Shown one piece after another: positions 22,204 to 30,866 of a stretch of DNA of 64,000 nt; positions within the stretch are counted from its first letter, which is position 1, and the number at the start of each line of letters is the position of its first letter. Both the position numbers and the translations under genes were made by a program. Below the pieces are notes generated by a model, which was given only the letters and a program-made list of their open reading frames with translations, was not told the origin of the DNA and did no database searches. Location of the stretch: positions 682,001 through 746,000 of the forward strand of contig JADEYG010000015.1 of the NCBI GenBank assembly GCA_016906335.1. The letters run 5' to 3'. Source of the stretch: Novakomyces olei (lineage: Eukaryota > Ascomycota > Novakomycetes > Novakomycetales > Novakomycetaceae).

Positions 22204-25200
22204 ATGAGCAACGGCCGCTCGCAAAGTCTGCGATCCAATCTGCTCACTTTTAGATCGCCCGGGCGAACAGGTCATAGTTCAAGCGCGTTTGAAACTTTTT
22301 CTGCTTCGGATTTTGACAAATGGCTCTCGCGTATCCGCAATACTGCGGAGGCGGCGAAGCAGCAAGTGCGCGACGCCGATGACAAGTTTCGTCGGGAAGA
22401 AGAGCAGCAGCAGTGGCGCGAAAAGGCAGGATCAACGCCTTTATTTATCCTGAGACCGGTAGAGCTATCCTTGAATGGACAGGAAGTACCGGATTCCTCG
22501 CCCCTGCTTCCAAAGACTCAGCCAAGAGAAACTCAAAAGGCCATTTTGTCACGTTCTGCATCAGAGTCAGACGAAGATTTAGTCGTTTTAGACGATAGCG
22601 ATAGTGAAAACGCTGTTTCTGATCGCAAAGAGGAGGAGAATGATGAAATGAACAGTGAAATTGATCATTTCAATGATGAAATGGAACAATCTGAGCAAGA
22701 ATATACTTTTGAAATTGATCAAGTAGATGATGGCAAATCGAGTGAGGTCGAAAGCGAAGATGCAATGGCTGAAGATTATGAGCAACAGGATTATGATGAA
22801 CAGGATTATGATGAACAAGACTACGATGAACGGGCTGAAAGCAGATCACTGGCTGGCGAGGAAGGCCCTGCTGAAGGTGATTTTGGGCACCAGACAAAGA
22901 CTGGAACAGGGCGAGTCGACAAGGATGAAAACGATGACTCTTACGGCGCTTCTTCTCCTGGCTCTGAGAAATCTGGGTCCGACCAATATCGTGATGATTT
23001 AGACGACGCTGGCAATGGCTTGGATCACAAGTTTACGTATGCCTCGTCCCGGGAGGAGAGTGAAGGCAATGAATCAGAGAACGATGGATATTTCGAGGAG
23101 GGGTCTAGAAGCGATTCTGGTCATGACAGCGTCTCGTACGAAGAGGAAAGCGAGACTCGTAATTCAGACCGTTACGATGGTCGATCAAGGTATTCTACTT
23201 GGGAGCAAGGCAAAGGCGCGGAGTATGAAGTGGCTGAAGATAGCGAACATGACGACGAACAAGATGATGAGGGATATAAGAATTATGACAGGGATGAAGA
23301 AAGAGTCTATGAGCAAGATGAAGAAGATGAAGGAGAAGAGGAGGAAGGACCCGGTTACGAAGGGAAAGACAGGCATCAAGATGAGTTTGAGTATGGTTAT
23401 GAAGAAGAGGCCAAATTGGAAGCAAAAGACGAGCAAGATGAAGACGAGCAAGATGAATATGGAGTAGAGCCAATTGAACTCGGTAAAGAAGAAGGGACGT
23501 CTTACACGAGAGAAAGCTCTAATGATCAGGTGCAGAGCGGCAAAGAATCAAAAGATGGCAACAAGTATCATGTTATTGACGACTCTGACGATGAGTCTGA
23601 GCCTCGATCGTATAGCGCACGTGAGGAGGAAGACCACTCAAACTTTGAGGACTTTCAAAGCTCTGAGGGAAAAAACCGGACTGCAGTATTTGGCCTAGAG
23701 TACATGGACGATAAGGGGTACGTGGGCGGAGATTTGTACGGCAACGGCATCCTGCCCAAAGGCCCTGCAAATGAGAATGGCAGTACAAATGAGAATGGCC
23801 CTGCAAATGAGAATGGCACTACAAATGAGAATGGCACTACAAATGAGAATGACAGTGCAGCGGAAAAGCATCTAGATGCGAGCAGTAAAGAGACCCGGGT
23901 TGGCCAGCAAACCAGCAGTGCCACACAAGGCAGTACGTTCCCCGCACATGGCCAAGACGGCGATGGCAATTTGGCGCACGGGTCCGTGTTCAAGCCGATT
24001 AATACTCAATCGGAAACGGACCCCACTGCCACTGATGAGCAGGGCCAACCCAGGGCACAAGTGGGCGAAAACGGGTCTATTGGAGACGGCTCCAAGGCCG
24101 GAGCAGATTACAATATAGTCAAATTTCTGACTTGTGATTTCCCTGCTCACAGTGCACACTTCCACTCTGGCGGGTTCTTTGATCCTTTACAGCACATGGA
24201 CGACTCTGGCGGCTCCGTCTGGCCGATCCCTCAGCCTCAGCCTCAGCCGGACAGTGTCCACAGCGTCCACAGCGTCGACGACCAGCACAACAGGCTGCTC
24301 TCCTTTACCGACGCTGTCCTTTCTGCGTCACAGCACCAAGTGCCAAACGATGAAGGCAGCAGTGAGCATTCGTCTTTGCCTCTAGTGACCCCACAACTCG
24401 AGTTTCCACCGCTAACAGAGCAAGAGCTTGGCCAGGCACAGTACACGGCAGACGACGAGTCAGAAACAAGCTCCTCTGCAAGTGTACTTGACGCGTCTGT
24501 ACCAAACAGCCCTCGGCCAGACGAATCTCTGCAACAAGATAGGGACAGGGCACAAGGCAGAGGCCAAGACCTCGAGGGACTTGTACTAGCCTATGGCCAA
24601 GACTGTGCCGGCACAGTCTTGGCTCTGCAGGATCCAGTCAAAGAGCCCAACAGCTCTCTCAATAGCACTATCAACAGCACTATCAACAGCACTATCAAAA
24701 GCTCTTTCAAAAGCACTCTCGAACGGGACACGGGCAGTATCCCCATCCCAGTAGCAAACGGCAGGGCTGATTCCATTATTGCTCCTGATCAACAGGCAAA
24801 CCTGCCACTCACTACCGACGGACCACAGTCTGATCAAGGGAGCATGGCAAACGACGGCCGAGTACTCGAGCGCTTTGAAAGAGACAAAAGCTCTGAGCAA
24901 GTGGCAGAGAAGAGCGAGACCGAACCTGCTCCACCACTCACCGAGTCTATTGGGCCTATTGAGTCTATTGGGCCTATTGAGTCTATTGGGTCTATTGAGT
25001 CTATTGGGCCTATTGAGTCTATTGGGCCTATGGGGCCTATTGGGTCTATTGAGCCTATTGAGGCCTCAAGAGACGGTATTAAAGCAGACGAGAGCAGCGT
25101 GAAACGGGTCAGACGGAGCAGTTTCCGTGCGAGTGGTGAATCGCCTCTCACAGACAGGAGCTCAGTACAGATTGTAGTGCGCAATACAGGGCAGTTGCAC

Positions 25201-25767
25201 AGACCGGGCGAAGTGCAGCCTCATCAGTCTAAAGGGGACAGTGCCCAGTTGGCTGACAGAGCAAGGACAGCGAGCTATATGAGCCTGGACGCGGCCGGCA
25301 ATGGGCAGTCTGGTCTAACTGATCTAAATCACGGACCTTACGTTCCCGTTTCCCGTTGGCAGAAAAAGTCGCCGACTCTTGATTTGCCTTTAAACCGGCA
25401 GCAAAGCAGTAGTGCCGACGGCAATTCTATAAGTCCATCTCGAGGGCAGAGATCAAAGAGCCCGGCTCTGGACCCGAAAGCCCAAGAGTCCGAGACCGAT
25501 CGCTGCCGTTCTGCCGATGCCGACAATAGGGAAGCCAAGGCAACTCGACTAGGCCCTTTGCAGCCTGCGCCTTTAGCAGCCGTAGAAGCTGGTGCCAGCA
25601 CTGGCCAGGCACCTCAGGTGCACAGGAAACGTGGACGGCCACGGAAGATCAGACCGGGCAATGAGGGCAATGGAGCTTCTCCAGGCCCGCCAAAGAAACG
25701 CGGAAGGCCGCGACTCCATCCAGTTAAAGATGGGAAAGCCGTAAATGCGAGCGACACTAAAAAGTGA
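22204..25767 (+). CDS. Large acidic low-complexity protein with two AT-hooks
   Basis: A single 1187-residue frame that I do not recognise. A basic N-terminus (residues 1-60) with a possible helix (DFDKWLSRIRNTAEAAKQQV) is followed by a very acidic region (about 110-480) full of Asp, Glu, Ser and Tyr. Then come tandem repeats: ANENGT-type units (about 520-549), QP repeats (about 678), INST repeats (about 815-835) and six or more ESIGPI units (about 915-955). The C-terminus holds two AT-hook motifs, KRGRPRK (about 1143) and KKRGRPRL (about 1164). AT-hooks bind the minor groove of AT-rich DNA, so a chromatin role is likely; the rest looks disordered. Coding is supported by one ATG-initiated frame over 3.5 kb, though antisense frames are also open in the acidic part. 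Confidence 0.8.
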   Translation: MSNGRSQSLRSNLLTFRSPGRTGHSSSAFETFSASDFDKWLSRIRNTAEAAKQQVRDADDKFRREEEQQQWREKAGSTPLFILRPVELSLNGQEVPDSSPLLPKTQPRETQKAILSRSASESDEDLVVLDDSDSENAVSDRKEEENDEMNSEIDHFNDEMEQSEQEYTFEIDQVDDGKSSEVESEDAMAEDYEQQDYDEQDYDEQDYDERAESRSLAGEEGPAEGDFGHQTKTGTGRVDKDENDDSYGASSPGSEKSGSDQYRDDLDDAGNGLDHKFTYASSREESEGNESENDGYFEEGSRSDSGHDSVSYEEESETRNSDRYDGRSRYSTWEQGKGAEYEVAEDSEHDDEQDDEGYKNYDRDEERVYEQDEEDEGEEEEGPGYEGKDRHQDEFEYGYEEEAKLEAKDEQDEDEQDEYGVEPIELGKEEGTSYTRESSNDQVQSGKESKDGNKYHVIDDSDDESEPRSYSAREEEDHSNFEDFQSSEGKNRTAVFGLEYMDDKGYVGGDLYGNGILPKGPANENGSTNENGPANENGTTNENGTTNENDSAAEKHLDASSKETRVGQQTSSATQGSTFPAHGQDGDGNLAHGSVFKPINTQSETDPTATDEQGQPRAQVGENGSIGDGSKAGADYNIVKFLTCDFPAHSAHFHSGGFFDPLQHMDDSGGSVWPIPQPQPQPDSVHSVHSVDDQHNRLLSFTDAVLSASQHQVPNDEGSSEHSSLPLVTPQLEFPPLTEQELGQAQYTADDESETSSSASVLDASVPNSPRPDESLQQDRDRAQGRGQDLEGLVLAYGQDCAGTVLALQDPVKEPNSSLNSTINSTINSTIKSSFKSTLERDTGSIPIPVANGRADSIIAPDQQANLPLTTDGPQSDQGSMANDGRVLERFERDKSSEQVAEKSETEPAPPLTESIGPIESIGPIESIGSIESIGPIESIGPMGPIGSIEPIEASRDGIKADESSVKRVRRSSFRASGESPLTDRSSVQIVVRNTGQLHRPGEVQPHQSKGDSAQLADRARTASYMSLDAAGNGQSGLTDLNHGPYVPVSRWQKKSPTLDLPLNRQQSSSADGNSISPSRGQRSKSPALDPKAQESETDRCRSADADNREAKATRLGPLQPAPLAAVEAGASTGQAPQVHRKRGRPRKIRPGNEGNGASPGPPKKRGRPRLHPVKDGKAVNASDTKK
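23761..23850 (+). repeat. 18-bp coding minisatellite (NENG repeats)
   Basis: Five copies of an 18-bp unit containing AATGAGAATGGC encode ANENG[ST]-type hexapeptides inside the AT-hook protein gene. Confidence 0.85.
24946..25068 (+). repeat. 18-bp coding minisatellite (ESIGPI repeats)
   Basis: Six or more nearly identical units, GAGTCTATTGGGCCTATT, encode ESIGPI or ESIGSI. The last copies are degenerate (GPMGPIGSIEPIEA). Confidence 0.9.
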
Positions 25768-26044
25768 CTAGTGCACTCGGACTAAAAGTGACTAGTTGCA
25801 CTCGGATGTTTGGTACTGTAAATAACGGACGTGAGTTTGGTATTGTACATAACGCATTGGCAAATAACGTATTGGCAGCTTGGCTCAGGAATTGCCGCCT
25901 TGACCTATACGTGTAGCGGTTCAAGAGTGATACACTGGCAATGTATACCGTTACATGCTTACCGTCTGAGCTTGCCTGGAATAAATACAATCATATTTGG
26001 GCCATTTTTGTATAAAATTGCTATATAAACTGTGGGCACAAGCA

Positions 26045-27953
26045 CTACAGCCTGACGCTCTTGATAACGTTTGATTTTATACCCGTCATTTCGCCACCGT
26101 AGCGCGATACGTCTTGGCCTCCGCGGTGAATTGCTTGACGAGAAGCCAACCGTTTCTTTGCCGCATCGTACCGCTTACGTTTCTTAACCCTAGGGTTACG
26201 GTTCTCCTTGGGCCGATGAGGAGTTAGGCCACGGTTCTTTTCGATATCCCGGTTAATCTTTCGTTTGCCTTCCTCCATAATCCGTTCAATTTCGTCCGCC
26301 TGGTATCCTTTCTTTCGCAGATCGCGTTCCAGATCATGGATTCGTTTCTTTTCCACTTTGGCCATCTTTGAGGAGTTTGCTACTGACTGGTAATACTCCT
26401 CGTCGGAATCAAGAGGGTCTTTGGACGACCTTTTATCCGACGTTTCCAAGTTTGCTTCATCGTCGCTAGTTTCACCTGCGTCCAAATCAGCGCCCAACGT
26501 GGAGTCTTTTCCACGTCGTTCTGCCTCCGCCAAAAGCCGTTGCTGTCGCTCCTTTTCACGTTCTCTGTAGGGGATATCAGCATCGCCAGATAGACCGAGC
26601 TTGTTGGCCCTTTTGGCTGATTTCTGGTGAATCTGGTTGGCGTAGAAACGCAGAGACTTTTTCCGCGCATTCGACTCTTCTGCTTCAATATCATCCAGAT
26701 AATTGGCCTCTGAATAATCGTTGCCATCTTGTGTATGCCGGGGCCTTTTCCTTCCCGGTTTTATACGTTTAAGCGTCTCGTCCAGGTCCAAATTTATCTC
26801 CGGCAGAGTCGATGCCGGCTCAGGCTGCGTTGCGGTACTAGGTTTATCTTGTCTATCGCTCAAGTCACTAGCTCTATCGGATAAAGAACCATCAGATAAA
26901 GAATCATCAGATTCAAAAGGCAAAGGCCTTTCCTTGGAAACGTTATGCAAAGACTGCGAGACAGAATCGTCCTTTAGGGACATTTCCGCCGGAGAAGACT
27001 CGTCGCTGTCTTGAGTGAGACTGGGCGGCAGGCTGGCCGAGGTTGCCTGCATGTAAGCCTCTCTTGCTTTCAAGATCGACTCCATAATAGGATGATGACG
27101 GAGATTTTCCTCACGGGCGGTTGCATCGGAGCAGAGAGCAAAATAGCACGAAAGACAGGCCAAGTAGGTTCTCAAAGCATTACTCTGTAAAACACCAATT
27201 TTCGTAGTATTACCATGCTTATTAAAGTCTGCGAGTTTCGGGTAGAGATCAATCATTTCCTGAGCAAAAGCTCCGAGTTCCGGAAAGTAGAGATCAAGTA
27301 GCCGTTCACGTTCAGCTAAAGGCATATCAGCAGAAACAGACCGAGGCAGGGATTCGATCCGTGTACCGCGCGAAAGCAATTTTGTTTCATCGAGTCCCTT
27401 TGCGTCTTGAGCAGACCCATTTTTCCACAGAGCCAAGTCTGCTTCAATGTAGTCTTCTGCTTTTAAGCGCTCTCTTTGCCGTTGCTGTAACCGTCTAACT
27501 TCAGCTTCTTCCAACTCTGCATCCTCCTCTGCTTCCATCTCGTTCGCCCCATAATAATCGCCTTTAGTCTTGCCCCAAGACTCGTCGTATTCGCCTTCAT
27601 CCTGCTCTTGGCTATACTCGCCCTCACTAAACGCTTCGTGCTCCCCTTCTCCATCAGAATCATTATCGTCGTCGTCGTATCCTTCTTCGCCGATGCCAAG
27701 AGGAAGAACTTCTTGGTCGCTAAAGTCATCGGGCCGTTGAGACTGAAACGGATCTAGCGCTACCTTGTCGCGCGCTGCATAAACTAGACATATTAGATTC
27801 AAGCGCCTTTATCGAATCACGCAAAAACTTACACTCGTCTTCCGAATCAAAGGCATCTTGCGCCGTCTCGATTCGCTTGCTAGGCAGTCCCGGCTCAAAG
27901 TCGGCTACTGAGGCCTTTGCAGGCGCCGCCGACCGTTTGTGCTTTCGAGCCAT
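26045..27953 (-). CDS. SAS10: Small-subunit processome protein Sas10/Utp3
   Basis: Two exons (27833-27953, 26045-27783) join in frame to 619 residues, rebuilding the family motif DSEDEFYAARDKV across the junction. The donor is GTAAGT. The N-terminus is basic (MARKHKR) with an acidic block after it. A Sas10/Utp3/C1D helical domain lies at about residues 190-270. The C-terminus carries the hallmark NRNPRVKKRKRYDAAKKR and ends in a GG-rich basic tail. Sas10/Utp3 is part of the U3 snoRNP processome that matures 18S rRNA. A palindrome AACCCTAGGGTT at about 26187 falls within the codons of the conserved NPRV motif and is probably coincidental. Confidence 0.94.
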
Positions 27954-28354
27954 GTAAATTTTGCAAATAATTATTGGTAATTATTTGTCTGATCTGGTGA
28001 AATTCAAGAATTATTTTATCGTACAAATATTAAATAATAAATAATAAATAATAAATAATAAATAATAAATAATAAATAATAAATAATAAATAATAAATAA
28101 TAAATAATAAATAATAAATAATAAATAATAAATAAATATGATACTAACAAGTATGATTACGATAAATATGATATTTACAATAATACAACACTCGGCACAC
28201 TTATACTGCAGCACTTTTGTCTCAAACGAGACGTGCTGCTTATACCATTACATCTGTAACAACTACACTGTAAATCAAAATGTTTTAATACCCAATCTAT
28301 TACATTGGACTTTTAACATGTGCCGACCGGGGTCAACACGTCGTAGATTTAGAC
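27954..28354. other. SAS10 promoter and CYT1 3' region
   Basis: A heptamer minisatellite fills 28031-28135. Nothing else is seen. Confidence 0.6.
28031..28135. repeat. Heptamer minisatellite (AATAATA)n
   Basis: About 15 almost perfect copies of AATAATA, which is the reverse complement, in circular phase, of the TTATTTA array at 5308-5390. It starts about 70 bp after the SAS10 start codon's upstream side, so it lies in the SAS10 5' region. Confidence 0.95.
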
Positions 28355-29500
28355 CTACTTTGGCGGGTTGTATACAATCTTTCGGTTCTTGATACCAGCC
28401 CATTTGAACTTTTTGACCCAAACGGAAAGCGCGTACATGGCAACGACAAGAGTCAGAGCCTGGAACCCCATCTTTTTGCGCTCATCGTGCTCTGGCTCAG
28501 CCGCCCAATTCAAAAAGGACACGACGTCCTTGGCGTACTGGCTAGTAACACCAGGCGTCCCATCTTCATACTCGACCAACCCATCAAACAAGAGCCGGGG
28601 CATGGCAATCTTCGTGCCGGGGAAGTAAGGGTTGAAGTACTGTCCCTCGGCGATAGTCACACCTGGCGGAGCCTCGTCAGGGTAGCCGGTAAGCAGAGCA
28701 TAAACATAATCCGAGCCGCCGTGGCGAGCCTTAACAATCAGGGACAAGTCCGGTGGTAAGGCTCCCGCATTGGCAGCACGAGCCGCCTCCTCGTTTGGAT
28801 AAGGCTTTGGAAGGTAATCAGCCAGCTTTCCAGGGCGCTCAAACATTTCACCCTGGTCATTGGGTCCGTCTTCATACTCAAACTGCTGCGCCATTTCCCG
28901 TGCTTCGTCGACGGTGTGAGTGTTGCCCACCAAATTGCGCCAGGCCACACGTTCAATAGAGTGGCAGGTAGAGCATACTTCACGGTACACCTGGTAGCCG
29001 CGGCGGAGACTAAAAGTAAGCAAACGGCAACAAGACAGCGAGCCAGGCAGTAAGTAAAACAGCCAATCAAAAACGTAAAATCAAACGGCAAGTGCGGACA
29101 GAATGTAATGCAAAAGCAATTGTAAAACACAAGGAAAAGACAAAAAAACAAAAGACAAGAGCAATTCATACCTCTGATGATCAAAAGAGCTCAAGTATCC
29201 GTCCTGCGGCCACGGATAGTGTGGAGGATGCATTCCCTCCTCGGCCGGAGTCATTGCACTGATCGGGTTCCCATACAGATGCAAGTAAACGGCGCCAGTT
29301 GCCAGTGAAGCCGCAGTGGCACCGACTAAAAGAGCGTTCGATGGAGCGGCCCGGGCAGTAGCAGACGAAAATTGCTATATTACAGACAAGAGACAAGTGT
29401 TAGCCCGGATGGAACGGAAAGATAGAAAAGCTGTGCGCTTTATACGTACCCGTAACTGGCTGCGCGCGCCAGCGCCTCGCAAAAACCCGCGCGCAAACAT
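28355..29500 (-). CDS. CYT1: Cytochrome c1, mitochondrial complex III
   Basis: Three exons (29450-29500, 29172-29374, 28355-29009) join in frame to 302 residues. The first exon holds only the start of the Arg-rich mitochondrial presequence (MFARGFLRGAGARSQLR). A bipartite signal with a hydrophobic sorting segment (LLVGATAASLATGAVYL) follows. The haem-binding motif is CSTCH (residues 97-101), preceded by LRRGYQVYREV. The C-terminal membrane anchor (FQALTLVVAMYALSVWV) precedes a short basic tail. Cytochrome c1 passes electrons from the Rieske protein to cytochrome c. Donors are GTACGT and GTATGA. Confidence 0.96.
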
Positions 29501-30020
29501 TGAGGCAACGCCGGTCTGAATTGGTGTTAGAACGGGCCAACAGAAAAATGGTTAAAATGGAGAAAAAGAAGAAGGAAAAAAGGGAAAAAAAACGAAGAAA
29601 ACAAGAGTAAGGCGATTCTAGTGTGGGCAATTTAAAATATATATTCCAAGAGTCTCACCGACTCTTGATCCTTAATTGGCGCTGTACTTGCCTTTTTTCC
29701 TGCACGATCCTCAAGTTGTATGGGTGTCTAGTTACCGTTTATTTTACGCTGCTCTTTTCCCTATACGCCAGAGTTTTGCGGCGTACTTGATTGGGCCCGG
29801 AGACAGTCGGGAATGGAAAACCCTGTTTAGTAGTGCGCGTGGACGTATACCAGACGGCGCATTTCTGGATGGCCAAGTAAGGCTATAGCCGAATACACAT
29901 TCTATTAAGTATAGATATAGCTATAAATATAGGTACTACTTGTACAGCAAAATTAAGATATTCATAACTTGCGCTTAGTAAATGGTCGATTCAAACTGAA
30001 GCCGATTATATAGGCGACCA

Positions 30021-30094
30021 GCGGGCGTAGCACAGCTGGGAGTTGCGTCAGACTGAAGATCTGAAGGTCATGTGTTCGAGCCACATCGTCCGCA
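30021..30094 (+). tRNA. tF(GAA): tRNA-Phe (GAA)
   Basis: The 74-nt sequence folds as a cloverleaf: acceptor GCGGGCG with CGTCCGC, anticodon stem TCAGA/TCTGA around loop CTGAAGA (anticodon GAA), T-arm ATGTG-TTCGAGC-CACAT, discriminator A. TTCGAGC matches the B-box. A run of T follows about 3 bases downstream and would end Pol III transcription. No anticodon-loop intron is present, unlike S. cerevisiae tRNA-Phe genes. The D-stem is the weakest part. Confidence 0.95.
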
Positions 30095-30120
30095 CATTTT
30101 TTTATTTATTTTTTTTATTT
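30095..30120 (+). terminator. Pol III terminator after tRNA-Phe
   Basis: A run of seven T residues just after the tRNA, followed by a second T run. Confidence 0.7.
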
Positions 30121-30270
30121 GGCTTTTTCCGTGCGTCATTCATTGCAATTTTCTATTCGTCTTGACGACAAAGAGAAGAAGCGTGACCGCTCGTGTTCAA
30201 TTCTGCTTGTGTTTTTAATTTTTATTATCTATTATCTATTATTTTTTATTTCTTTATTTATTATTTATTT

Positions 30271-30365
30271 CTTTATTTAATAATTATTTCTTTATTTAAT
30301 AATTATTTCTTTATTTAATAATTATTTCTTTATTTAATAATTATTTCTTTATTTAATAATTATAT
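30271..30365. repeat. 19-bp tandem repeat downstream of tRNA-Phe
   Basis: Five copies of CTTTATTTAATAATTATTT, all in register (starts at 30271, 30290, 30309, 30328, 30347), with shorter related pieces just before. Confidence 0.9.
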
Positions 30366-30866
30366 AATAATTATTTATAGTTTTCTTTGATTTGTTTCCA
30401 TTTCTTCCCTGTAGTAGACCTGTTAGAGCTGTCAAAATCCTTGGACTCTAATGTCTTGCTGGTGGCTAATTTATCATTAAATACACGAATAACGATGCAC
30501 AAGACAAACAAGCTGGCCGCCTGCAGCAGGGGTTTATTGGAACCATTTTAAAGAAAACACGACGCTTCATGGGACGGGATACTGTGATAAACTACGCACG
30601 CTTCCGTGTCTACACAGTAGACGAGCACAACGGTTCCTCAATTCTATTCGTTTTACGCGTGTTATTTAAGCAAACCCACGATACAAAAAAGAAGGAGACT
30701 TTTCCGTCAAATCCAGCAACTAATCAATGCAGGCTTCTTGCGTGAGGCACTGAGCCAGAGCCAAATCATAAAAATAGAGTGAAAGGTGGAATAGAGTGAA
30801 AAGTGAATTAGAGCAGATTAAACATAGATTAAATTGAGCAACAGGAGTGTATATCGAGTCGTAGTA

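Larger units (their letters stand above)
29501..30866. other. CYT1/GDB1 intergenic region with tRNA and minisatellite
   Basis: Holds tRNA-Phe (30021-30094) and a 19-bp minisatellite (30271-30365). An open frame at 29676-29888 resembles nothing. The rest is AT-rich, plausibly CYT1 promoter and GDB1 3' region. Confidence 0.6.

Noticed and set aside
22588-23470. Long antisense frames rich in Leu/Ile/Phe and His opposite the acidic block
   Set aside because: They arise from GAT/GAA-rich sense codons of the AT-hook protein.
26187-26198. AACCCTAGGGTT palindrome as a regulatory site
   Set aside because: It falls on codons for the conserved NPRV motif of SAS10, far from any promoter.
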